Assembly: GCF_035306705.1 (NCBI RefSeq)
Contig: NZ_DATGNO010000078.1
Location: 1 to 64,000, forward strand
Direction of reading: 5' to 3'
DNA length: 64,000 nt
Origin: Xanthomarina sp035306705
GTDB lineage: Bacteria; Bacteroidota; Bacteroidia; Flavobacteriales; Flavobacteriaceae
Shown here: positions 1 through 7,498 of the stretch, one piece after another
Layout of the letters: every line of letters begins with the position of its first letter
Numbering within the stretch: the first letter of the stretch is position 1
Program-made: the position numbers and the translations under genes
Notes under the pieces: model-generated
What the model saw: the letters and a program-made list of their open reading frames with translations, nothing else
Told to the model about the DNA's origin: nothing
The model's database searches: none

Positions 1-1890
1 GGAGTGATTGCATTTATCTTCGTAAACTTGTTCGTTTACCGATTTTCCTCCATCCAAATAATGTTGCAACAACCGATGTGCCATAATATCTGGATATCTT
101 CTAATTGGTGATGTAAAATGACTGTAATAATCGAAAGCCAAACCGTAATGTCCTATATTGTGCGTAGAATATTCGGCTTTACTCATGGTTCTTATGGTTA
201 AAGTATCGACTAAGTTCTGCTCCTTTTTACCTTCAACATTTTTTAATAAATTGTTTAAAGATGAAGAAATACTCTTAGTGTCCTTGAAATCTAGTTTATA
301 ACCAAAACGTCCAACTACATTTTGAAGTGCTGCCAGTTTACTTTCGTCTGGCTCGTCGTGAACTCTATAAATAAAAGTCTTTTTAGGAGATTGTTTTCCA
401 ATAAATTCAGCTACTTTTTTATTAGCTAACAACATGAATTCTTCAATCAATTTATTGGCGTCTTTACTCGTTTTAAAGAAAACGCCAATAGGATTTGATG
501 CTTCATCCAGATTGAATTTTACTTCTACCTTATCAAATGAAATTGCTCCCAAACGCATACGTTGTGAACGCATAATTTTTGCAAGTTCGTTTAATTTTAA
601 AGTGGCAAAAGCTATTTCTGGAGTTGTTTTATATGCTTTCCCGCTAATAGCAACTTCAGCTGGAATATTAATATCAATTTGATCTAATTGAGAAATATTA
701 GGTGAAGTTAACGTCGGGTTATTTTCAATAATAGCCTGGGCTTCTTCATAAGCAAATCTCGCATCACTATAAGTAACGGTTCTACCAAACCATTCATTTT
801 TTACTTCGCCTTTATGATTCATTTGAAAGACTGCAGAAAAGGTATATTTCTCTTCGTTTGGTCTTAAAGAACAGGCGTTATTTGATAAAACTTCTGGTAA
901 CATGGGTACCACGCGATCTACTAAATAAACGGAAGTAGCACGCTCGTAAGCTTCGTCGTCCAAAATAGTATCTGGTTGTACGTAATGAGAAACGTCTGCA
1001 ATGTGAATTCCTATTTCAAATAAGCCATTATCCAAGGCTCTAAATGACAAGGCATCATCAAAATCCTTAGCATCTTTTGGATCTATGGTATATGTTAAAA
1101 CATCACGCATATCGCGACGTTTGGCAATTTCTTCTTTTGTAATTGACGTGTCTAATGTGTTTGCGTATTCTTCCACTTCGTGAGGAAAATCGTATGGCAA
1201 ACCATATTCGGCTAAAATAGCATGTATTTCAGTGTTGTGCTCTCCTGGTTTTCCTAAAACTTTAAGGATTTTTCCATTGGGAGAATCGGCTTTATCCGGC
1301 CAATCTTCTAAGGAAACAAGAACTTTATCGCCATCTTCAGCGTTATTAATTTTATTGATGGGAACAAAAATATCTGTGTACATTTTATTACCATCTACTA
1401 CCACAAAAGCATAACTTTTATGAAGTTGAATAACTCCAACATATTCACTTTTAGCACGTTTTATTATATTAGTAATTTCGCCTTCACGTTTCCCACGTTT
1501 TAAGCGTTTATAGGCATAAAATTCCACTTCATCTCCATGAAGCGCTTTGTTCATATTATTGGAAGCAATATAAATATCTTCTTCAAAATCGTCGCTTATA
1601 ATGTATCCAGAACCTCTAGATGCCATATCCACTCTTCCGGTATGATATTCTGTATTTACAATGGCTTTAAATTTACCACGTTCCACTTCTTCAATCTCCT
1701 GCTTAGCTTTTAATTGTTGAAGTTTTTTTATAATCTGATTTCTACTACTGGCATCATTAACACCAATTTTAGAAGCTATTTGTTTATAATTAAAGGAATT
1801 GTTTCTATCTTTTTTTAAAATACTTAGAATGGTATTTGTAAGGTTGGAAATCTTATTATTAGAAGGTTTCCTGTGTTTCTTTTTTGTCAT
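1..1890 (-). CDS. rnr: Ribonuclease R, 3' end cut off by window edge
   Basis: Processive 3'-to-5' exoribonuclease that degrades structured RNA in the cytoplasm. The frame is open from the ATG at 1890 to base 1, giving 630 residues; the family is usually 700 or more, so the C-terminal S1 domain lies outside. Seen: a basic N-terminus (MTKKKHRKPSNNK), a winged-helix-like segment near 25-45 (SFNYKQIASKIGV), cold-shock-type OB folds, then the RNB nuclease domain with the acidic metal site IDPKDAKDFDDA at about 268-280 and SPIRRYPDIMAHR near 600. Identification rests on these RNB motifs and the domain order. No other gene in the window appears to share its transcript; the neighbour upstream ends convergently in orientation about 260 bp away and has its own terminator. 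Confidence 0.95.
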   Translation of the reverse strand, partial: MTKKKHRKPSNNKISNLTNTILSILKKDRNNSFNYKQIASKIGVNDASSRNQIIKKLQQLKAKQEIEEVERGKFKAIVNTEYHTGRVDMASRGSGYIISDDFEEDIYIASNNMNKALHGDEVEFYAYKRLKRGKREGEITNIIKRAKSEYVGVIQLHKSYAFVVVDGNKMYTDIFVPINKINNAEDGDKVLVSLEDWPDKADSPNGKILKVLGKPGEHNTEIHAILAEYGLPYDFPHEVEEYANTLDTSITKEEIAKRRDMRDVLTYTIDPKDAKDFDDALSFRALDNGLFEIGIHIADVSHYVQPDTILDDEAYERATSVYLVDRVVPMLPEVLSNNACSLRPNEEKYTFSAVFQMNHKGEVKNEWFGRTVTYSDARFAYEEAQAIIENNPTLTSPNISQLDQIDINIPAEVAISGKAYKTTPEIAFATLKLNELAKIMRSQRMRLGAISFDKVEVKFNLDEASNPIGVFFKTSKDANKLIEEFMLLANKKVAEFIGKQSPKKTFIYRVHDEPDESKLAALQNVVGRFGYKLDFKDTKSISSSLNNLLKNVEGKKEQNLVDTLTIRTMSKAEYSTHNIGHYGLAFDYYSHFTSPIRRYPDIMAHRLLQHYLDGGKSVNEQVYEDKCNHS

Positions 1891-1921
1891 GTATTAAATG
1901 TAATCATTTTATTCCTATTTA

Positions 1922-1939
1922 TCCCGATAGCTATCGAGA
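1922..1939. repeat. 18-bp palindromic repeat, one arm mutated
   Basis: TCCCGATAGCTATCGAGA: two 8-base arms around a 2-base centre, with one mismatch from a perfect palindrome. It lies 32 bp upstream of the rnr start. The same palindrome class occurs at 27645-27662 and 27680-27697, so it looks like a dispersed flavobacterial mini-repeat and not an rnr operator. That last point is inference from the dispersed copies. Confidence 0.6.
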
Positions 1940-2091
1940 AGGAATCTTATCGTTTTTAAACTTAATTCTTACAGAGAAGAGATATACGTTTTCACTTCAA
2001 CTCTTTGCAGTGACCACGATAATAAGATATTAAGTTGGTACAAAGCTACGGTTTTAATATTAAATAAATATTTCTTTAATATTAAGTTAAC

Positions 2092-2122
2092 GTAAAAAGG
2101 CTTACAAATTAATGTAAGCCTT
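2092..2122 (-). terminator. Rho-independent terminator of the T9SS cargo gene
   Basis: Perfect 10-bp stem AAGGCTTACA / TGTAAGCCTT (2097-2106 and 2113-2122) with a 6-base loop, followed on the minus strand by a run of five T. It starts 25 bp past the stop codon of the minus-strand gene that ends at 2148. Confidence 0.85.
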
Positions 2123-2147
2123 CTATTTTGTAATAAAATTTAGTTAA

Positions 2148-3596
2148 TTATTTTATAACAAGTTGTTTTGTTGCTTTTCCTTGGTTGGTTTCTATTTGCA
2201 ATAAATATAATCCTGTAGATAAATGAGATGTATTAATTACTTTTTCATTTGAAGTACTAATAAACTGCCCTAGCGTATTATAAATGTTTACATTTTTTAA
2301 TTCTAATCCTTCTTGTAATTTAATAGTTACTTGGTTTTTTGCAGGATTTGGATATAAACTAAATTGAGATAATACAAAGTTATCTGAAGATAAAACTAAA
2401 CTTAAATCATATATTCTTACTTGACCAGATTGAGTGCCATTCGTAGCATTCCAAGGGGAACTAATAGCTATAATAGACCCATCAGATGATAAGCTAACAC
2501 TTCCTCCTAACTTATCAGTTATCTCACCATCAATATTATTTCCTATTTGTGTCCACGTATTATTTATGTTTTTATAAACCTTAGCCTGTCCAGAGCTTAT
2601 ACCATTTACATCTGTATTTGGCGATCCTACTCCTAAAATAGAACCATCTGAAGATAAACTTAAACTATAACCAAAATTATATTCAACTACCTCTCCATTT
2701 AAATCTTGTCCTATTTGTGTCCACGTATTATTTATATTTTCAAAAACTTTAACTTGACCTGAATTAGAACCATTATCATCATTTTTAGTTGCACCAACAG
2801 CAATAATATTACCATCTGAAGATAATACTAAACCTCGACCAAAAAAATCTGATAAATTAGTAGCATTTATAGTATTTCCTAGTTGATTCCATGAATTATT
2901 TAAATATTCATAAATTCTTACATTTCCTATTTGTGGATTTGAACCTCCACTATTTGGAGCACTAATTGTAATAATATTACCATCTGAAGAAATGGATGTA
3001 GTAAAACCAAATATAGAATAATCACCATCTCCAATTAAAGTTTGTCCTTTTTGAGTCCAAACATTATTTATATTCTCAAAAACTTTTGCCTGTCCATATT
3101 CACTTTCATCATAACCATAAGCTCCAATAACAATAGTGCTACCATCTGCTGATAAATCTAGACTTGCTGCAAAATTATCATCTGTATTATCTCCATTAAT
3201 ATCATCTCCTATTTGAGTCCAAACATTATTTATATTTTCAAAAACTCTTACTTGTCCTGTATAATTATTTTTTAAATAGGCACCAATAGCTATTATAGTA
3301 CCATCTGCTGAAAGAGATAGACTAAAACCAAAATTATCTCCTGCAGCTTCACCTTCAATATCATCTCCTATTTGAGTCCAAACATTATTTATATTTTTAA
3401 AAACACGTACATGTCCAGAATCTACACCATTTACATCATATAAATCAGCGCCTACAGCAACAATAGTTCCATCTGCTGAAAGTGATAAACCCCAACCTGC
3501 TTGATCTTCTGCACCAACACCATTGATATCTTGACCAATTTGAGTTTGACTAAATATTAAACAAGGAAAAAAGATAAAAAGTAATATAAGTTTCAT
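2148..3596 (-). CDS. Secreted seven-repeat beta-propeller protein with T9SS type A sorting domain
   Basis: Predicted extracellular or surface protein of unknown ligand. Residues 1-16 form a signal peptide (MKLILLFIFFPCLIFS). Residues 17 to about 395 hold seven repeats of 53-57 residues, each with the pattern TQIGxDIxG...LSLSxDGxIxxxGA...GxVxVFxNINNxW. Seven such blades suggest one closed propeller, like FG-GAP or VCBS-type repeats. The last 75 residues are a typical T9SS sorting domain: YPNPAKNQVTIKL, then a Gly-Leu-Tyr-Leu-Leu segment and a final KQLVIK. The family knowledge used is that this domain directs export by the type IX system and is cleaved afterwards. SprE/PorW of that system is encoded at 52.9 kb. 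Monocistronic, with its own terminator. Confidence 0.88.
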   Translation of the reverse strand: MKLILLFIFFPCLIFSQTQIGQDINGVGAEDQAGWGLSLSADGTIVAVGADLYDVNGVDSGHVRVFKNINNVWTQIGDDIEGEAAGDNFGFSLSLSADGTIIAIGAYLKNNYTGQVRVFENINNVWTQIGDDINGDNTDDNFAASLDLSADGSTIVIGAYGYDESEYGQAKVFENINNVWTQKGQTLIGDGDYSIFGFTTSISSDGNIITISAPNSGGSNPQIGNVRIYEYLNNSWNQLGNTINATNLSDFFGRGLVLSSDGNIIAVGATKNDDNGSNSGQVKVFENINNTWTQIGQDLNGEVVEYNFGYSLSLSSDGSILGVGSPNTDVNGISSGQAKVYKNINNTWTQIGNNIDGEITDKLGGSVSLSSDGSIIAISSPWNATNGTQSGQVRIYDLSLVLSSDNFVLSQFSLYPNPAKNQVTIKLQEGLELKNVNIYNTLGQFISTSNEKVINTSHLSTGLYLLQIETNQGKATKQLVIK

Positions 3597-4353
3597 AATT
3601 TATAGATTTAAGGTTGGTTAAAAATAAAAATATTTTTTAAACCTAGTCTAGTTATCCACATTTATATATACTATCATCTTTTTTCTTTTAAAATTTAAAA
3701 AAATAATGATGATGATGATGGCTTGTTAATAGCAGGTATAACTTTATCAAGTTTTATTATGAAATGAACTTGTTGGTGTTCTATCAAGAGGTAATGAACA
3801 ATAGTTTTGGCTTCAAGAGCTTCATTTTAAGTGGTATTTAGAAAGCTATTAACAACTGTTGATAACTGTTTTTTGATAGCATTTTTTCATAAGTATTATT
3901 AATTTCACTGTTTATAAACCTGAAATATGTGCTAACAAGTTATCAAAAACTAGCTGAGTTATATTTAGGTTATTACAAGTGGGTTTTTGATTGGAAAAAT
4001 TTCTGGATAAACCATGTTTTAGTTGTTATTATTTATAAACACTTATTAACAGGTTATGAGTTTTGTTTGCATGAGCTATTAACAATAGTTCCCTTTATTA
4101 ACAAGGCTTACAAGATATTTACCTAAGAGATTTGATACTGAACCACTTGTGCTATTTTAAGCTTTTAAACCGTATTTTTACTTGTAAAATCGAAATTATA
4201 AAAGTATCATATTATAAGTTGACAGCAACTAAAAAGTTTATAAATACTATATTTTTATGTGAAATCCATACTTAAGAATCCCTGTTTTTTAGAAAGTATT
4301 ATAACTAAAATATCCTTTTTTATTTTAGTAACTTTACATGATTAAAACGCAGG
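3597..4353. other. AT-rich gene-free region with DnaA-box-like motifs; candidate replication origin
   Basis: No convincing gene is present over about 750 bp. It holds one perfect DnaA box TTATCCACA (3652-3660), several one-mismatch forms (TGTTGATAA 3857-3865, TCTGGATAA 4002-4010, TTATAAACA 4033-4041, TTATTAACA 4043-4051 and 4095-4103), and an 11-mer GCTATTAACAA present exactly three times: 3845-3855, 4075-4085 and inverted at 3723-3733. A short run of five ATG repeats lies near 3706. The flanking gene to the left runs leftward and rpiB to the right runs rightward. A function as oriC is inference; an AT-rich promoter region with chance boxes is the alternative. Confidence 0.4.
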
Positions 4354-4371
4354 TTTCCGAAGTTTCGGAAA
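4354..4371. promoter_or_regulatory. Perfect 18-bp palindrome in the rpiB leader
   Basis: TTTCCGAAGTTTCGGAAA, two perfect 8-base arms around GT, ends 19 bp before the rpiB start codon. It could be an operator, a leader hairpin close to the ribosome-binding region, or another member of the 8-2-8 palindromes seen elsewhere in the window. The sequence does not decide between these. Confidence 0.45.
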
Positions 4372-4390
4372 TACGCATAAAATTAAACCC

Positions 4391-4825
4391 ATGAAAATTT
4401 CCATTGGCAACGATCACGCCGGAACCGAGTATAAATTTGCTGTAATTAAACATTTAGAGGCTAAAGGTTTTACCGTTATAAATTATGGCACCAATACCAA
4501 CGAGAGTGTGGATTATCCAGATTTTGTACATCCGGTAGCCGAAGATGTGGAAGCAAAAAAAGTAGATTTTGGTATTATTATTTGTGGCAGTGGAAATGGC
4601 GCAAATATGACAGCGAACAAACATCAAGGTGTACGTTCTGCGTTATGTTGGACCAAGGAAATTGTTGCACTAGCCAGACAACATAACAATGCTAATATAT
4701 TAAGTATTCCTGCTCGTTATACTGCTTTACAACAGGTTATTGAAATGGTGGATACTTTTTTAGAAACTCCTTTTGAAGGAGGAAGACACGAAAATCGTGT
4801 CAATAAAATTCCAGTGTCTTATTAA
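4391..4825 (+). CDS. rpiB: Ribose-5-phosphate isomerase B
   Basis: Interconverts ribose 5-phosphate and ribulose 5-phosphate in the pentose phosphate pathway; cytoplasmic. The 144-residue length is normal for the RpiB/LacAB family. Seen: the N-terminal IGNDHAG motif (Asp8, His9), GTNTNESVDYPDF, and the active-site loop GIIICGSGNGANMTANK, with Cys65 in the position of the catalytic base of known RpiB enzymes. The ATG at 4391 begins exactly at the conserved MKISIG start. The next gene (CDF transporter) starts on the base after this stop codon, so the two are probably co-transcribed and translationally coupled. Confidence 0.95.
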   Translation: MKISIGNDHAGTEYKFAVIKHLEAKGFTVINYGTNTNESVDYPDFVHPVAEDVEAKKVDFGIIICGSGNGANMTANKHQGVRSALCWTKEIVALARQHNNANILSIPARYTALQQVIEMVDTFLETPFEGGRHENRVNKIPVSY

Positions 4826-5740
4826 ATGAATCGGTCACATCAACATCATGTACATACTTATAACGATGTAAAAGATAGAAATCTGCTATTAGCAATTTTT
4901 CTTAACATCTTAATAACTGCTGCGCAAATTATTGGTGGACTTGTTTCAGGAAGTTTGGCTTTATTAAGTGATGCGTTACATAATTTTAGCGATGTTATTT
5001 CTTTAATCGTTAGTTATGTGGCTTCCAAGTTATCTAAACAAAAAGCATCTATAAATCGTACTTTTGGTTATAAACGTGCTGAAATTTTAGCTGCTTTTGT
5101 AAATGCATCTACGTTAATAATAGTTGCTGTTTTATTGATTATTGAAGCTATAAAACGTTTTCAACATCCACAGCAAATAGAAACCCATCTTGTTATTTGG
5201 TTGGCCTTAATAGCTATTTTATTTAATGGTTTTAGTGTCTTATTACTAAAAAAGGATTCAAAAACCAATATTAATATTCGCTCCGCCTATTTTCATTTAT
5301 TAACAGATATGTTTGCAAGTGTGGCTGTGTTAATAGGAGGTTTATTAATGAAATACTACCACGTTTATTGGGTAGATAGTTTGTTGACTTTTTTAATTGC
5401 TTTATACTTAATTTATGTGGGCTTGGATTTATTAAAGACCTCCACAAAAATGCTCATGTTGTTTACACCGGACCATATTAATATTAAAGAGGTTGTTAGG
5501 CTTGTTAATAGAATACCTAAAGTAAAAAAATTACATCACGTACATATTTGGAATTTAAGTGATGATGAGTTGCACCTAGAAGCGCATTTGGATTTGGAAT
5601 TAAATATTACCACTCTGGAGTTTAATGAATTGTTATTAGAGATAGAACTAGTGCTGCACAACGAGTTTAATATCAATCATGTAACCATTCAGCCCGAATA
5701 TAAAAAAGAAGATCCTAAAGAGGTTATTGTCCAAGATTAA
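4826..5740 (+). CDS. Cation diffusion facilitator family transporter
   Basis: Proton-coupled efflux of a divalent metal ion, most likely zinc, across the inner membrane. 304 residues. Seen: a His-rich N-terminus (SHQHHVH), six predicted membrane helices, the metal-site motif SDALHNFSD in helix 2 and HLLTDMFASV in helix 5 (the HxxxD pair of Zn-type CDF proteins), and a soluble C-terminal domain from about 210 with HHVHIWNLSDDELHLEAHLDL. The ATG directly abuts the rpiB stop, so it should be coupled to rpiB. Metal specificity is inferred from the motif pair and is not proven. Confidence 0.9.
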   Translation: MNRSHQHHVHTYNDVKDRNLLLAIFLNILITAAQIIGGLVSGSLALLSDALHNFSDVISLIVSYVASKLSKQKASINRTFGYKRAEILAAFVNASTLIIVAVLLIIEAIKRFQHPQQIETHLVIWLALIAILFNGFSVLLLKKDSKTNINIRSAYFHLLTDMFASVAVLIGGLLMKYYHVYWVDSLLTFLIALYLIYVGLDLLKTSTKMLMLFTPDHINIKEVVRLVNRIPKVKKLHHVHIWNLSDDELHLEAHLDLELNITTLEFNELLLEIELVLHNEFNINHVTIQPEYKKEDPKEVIVQD

Positions 5741-5749
5741 TTCATATTT

Positions 5750-6142
5750 ATGAAAATTAAAGGATTTTTATTAGTTGCTATATGGTTTGTTTTTTCCTGT
5801 TCGGAATTAACCGAGAACCTTATAGAAAATAATATTCCAGCTCCAAAAAAATTGGAAGTAGGTATTAAGAATAATACAGATTACAGGTTTATTAGGACAG
5901 AACTTATTTCGGATAGTGGCACATTTGTTTACCAAATTATTGAGCCTGGAGAATTTTCCAATTTTTTTGAAATGGCTTCTATTTATTCGGAAGCGGAAAT
6001 TAGAATTCAAACTGAAAATTCCTATGTCTCCTTTTTACCTTTTCAATACCTAGAAGATACCAAAGTTACGAAAGGTTGGTATTACTTTGAAGTAAATATT
6101 GCTAACAACCAAACAGTTTCCATAACCAGAAAAACTTATTAA
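5750..6142 (+). CDS. Hypothetical lipoprotein
   Basis: 130 residues with no domain I recognise. The N-terminus MKIKGFLLVAIWFVFSC is a lipoprotein signal peptide, with Cys17 as the lipidation site. The rest is a small, probably beta-rich domain (IKNNTDYRFIRTELISDSG, then WYYFEVNIANNQTVSITRK). It begins 9 bp after the CDF gene and stops 2 bp before the acetyltransferase gene, so it sits inside the rpiB operon. Location in the outer or inner membrane cannot be told from the sequence. Confidence 0.75.
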   Translation: MKIKGFLLVAIWFVFSCSELTENLIENNIPAPKKLEVGIKNNTDYRFIRTELISDSGTFVYQIIEPGEFSNFFEMASIYSEAEIRIQTENSYVSFLPFQYLEDTKVTKGWYYFEVNIANNQTVSITRKTY

Positions 6143-6144
6143 AG

Positions 6145-6588
6145 ATGCTTCAGATCACTATAAAAACCTTTGATGAATTAAGCAAACAAGAACTATACGA
6201 TTTGCTACAATTGCGAGCTGAGGTTTTTGTTGTTGAACAAGAATGTGCTTATCAAGATGTAGATGGAAAAGATAAAAAAGCTTGGCATATTCTAGGTTAT
6301 AAAGACACGAAGTTAATTGCTTACACGCGTGTATTTAAACCAGGAGATTACTTTAAAGAAGCGAGTATTGGAAGGGTTGTTGTAATACAAAATGAAAGAC
6401 AACATAAATATGGTTACGATATTATGGAAGCATCCATAGTGGCCATAAAAAATAATTTTAATGAGAAAACTATTAAGATTTCTGCACAATGTTACCTAAA
6501 AGACTTTTATAATAATTTAGGTTTTATTGAAACTGGCGAAGAGTATTTAGAAGATAATATTCCGCACATGGCTATGGTAAAAAACTAA
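6145..6588 (+). CDS. GNAT acetyltransferase, ElaA family
   Basis: Predicted acetyl-CoA-dependent N-acetyltransferase of unknown substrate, cytoplasmic. 147 residues, the usual ElaA length. Seen: the ElaA start LYDLLQLRAEVFVVEQEC, the QDVDGKD segment, and the acetyl-CoA-binding core IGRVVVIQNERQHKYGYDIM (R-x-x-x-x-G/Y type loop), followed by a late NLGFIETGEEYLEDNIPH. It is the last gene of the rpiB-CDF-lipoprotein string. Its stop codon overlaps the stop of the opposing gene by 4 bases, so the two transcripts converge directly. Confidence 0.88.
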   Translation: MLQITIKTFDELSKQELYDLLQLRAEVFVVEQECAYQDVDGKDKKAWHILGYKDTKLIAYTRVFKPGDYFKEASIGRVVVIQNERQHKYGYDIMEASIVAIKNNFNEKTIKISAQCYLKDFYNNLGFIETGEEYLEDNIPHMAMVKN

Positions 6589-7433
6589 TTTCTTTGATTG
6601 GTTTCGCCTACATAAGTAATTAAAATTTCCACACGCCTATCGTATTTTGCCTCACCTCCAAGCGGAAATTTTCTGCGCATACCCACATATTTCATTCGTC
6701 TTTTATCCACTCCTTTTTTCGCTAAATAATCGTAAATATATTTTGCTCTAGCTACAGATAAATTTCGTTGTTTTGTTTTTCTATCAATTGCATCTCTACT
6801 GTATTGTGTACAGCACACATGGCCTTGAATGGTAAAATAAATATCCTCTCTTTCAACCAGTACGTCTGCCATATCTTCCAAAGTTTTTTTAGATTCAGGA
6901 AGTAAAACACTGTAACCTGTTTTAAACAAGATGTTTTCCAATCGAATTTTATCGCCAGCTTTTAAATTTTCATCTTGTAAAGCTTCGGCAATATCTTTCT
7001 TTTTGGGTTGTACAAGTTCTCTTGGAGGATTGTAAGGTTGAACTATAATTTCTACTTTTCGGTTTAGGCCTCTAATTTTTTTAAGATCTTCTTCTTGAAT
7101 AACTTTAATTAAAACCTTGCCTTTTCCATCAACGTTTGTTATAATGGTTTCATCAAACTCGTTATTGGAGAAAATGGTTTTAATGGCATTGGCGCGTTCT
7201 TGAGAAAGCACGAGATTATAGGAATCACTGCCTCTATCGTCTGTAAAGCCGTAAATAGATATTTTTTCTATGTCTAGACTTTCAATGTCCGAAAGAAATA
7301 TAAGCAATCTATTATGTTCTGTTGAAGGTACTTCAAATTCATCAGTTTCAAAATAGACCTCGTGTATTAACTCTGTTTGGGCAGTTACACTAAAACCAAG
7401 ACATAAAAATATTAATACTAAAACTTTTTTCAT
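6585..7433 (-). CDS. Protein with two OmpA-like domains
   Basis: Predicted periplasmic or outer-membrane-associated protein that may bind peptidoglycan. The start MKKVLVLIFL at 7433 gives a clean signal peptide ending at about SVTAQ; an upstream in-frame ATG at 7442 would add three residues. Seen: a first OmpA-like module at about 25-125 (YFETDEFEVPS..., LSQERANAIKTIF, NRKVEIIV) and a second at about 155-275 (ILFKTGYSVLLPESKKTLEDM, RNLSVARAKYIYDYL, DRRVEILI). Both keep the LSxxRA helix. No TPR or beta-barrel domain is present, so this is not a whole OmpA porin. The second module has an unusual Cys-Cys pair (GHVCCTQYS). Confidence 0.85.
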   Translation of the reverse strand: MKKVLVLIFLCLGFSVTAQTELIHEVYFETDEFEVPSTEHNRLLIFLSDIESLDIEKISIYGFTDDRGSDSYNLVLSQERANAIKTIFSNNEFDETIITNVDGKGKVLIKVIQEEDLKKIRGLNRKVEIIVQPYNPPRELVQPKKKDIAEALQDENLKAGDKIRLENILFKTGYSVLLPESKKTLEDMADVLVEREDIYFTIQGHVCCTQYSRDAIDRKTKQRNLSVARAKYIYDYLAKKGVDKRRMKYVGMRRKFPLGGEAKYDRRVEILITYVGETNQRN

Positions 7434-7498
7434 AAGAGGCACATGAAATTATCAAGTAAATATAAGTATTTACATTTAATATTTCAAGGTACGACAAA

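Noticed and set aside
434..1414. Plus-strand open frames within the rnr region
   Set aside because: They lie antisense to a continuous RNase R frame with clear motifs on the minus strand.
3705..3722. Five ATG triplets in a row as a DnaA-trio element
   Set aside because: The trio consensus read 5' to 3' is (T/A)A(G/A); the repeat here gives GAT/ATG/TGA on one strand and ATC/CAT/TCA on the other, so it does not match.
3929..4126. 65-codon open frame in the gene-free region before rpiB
   Set aside because: Composition (Tyr/Leu/His-rich without domain), no neighbours, and it spans the repeated AT-rich motifs; most likely chance.
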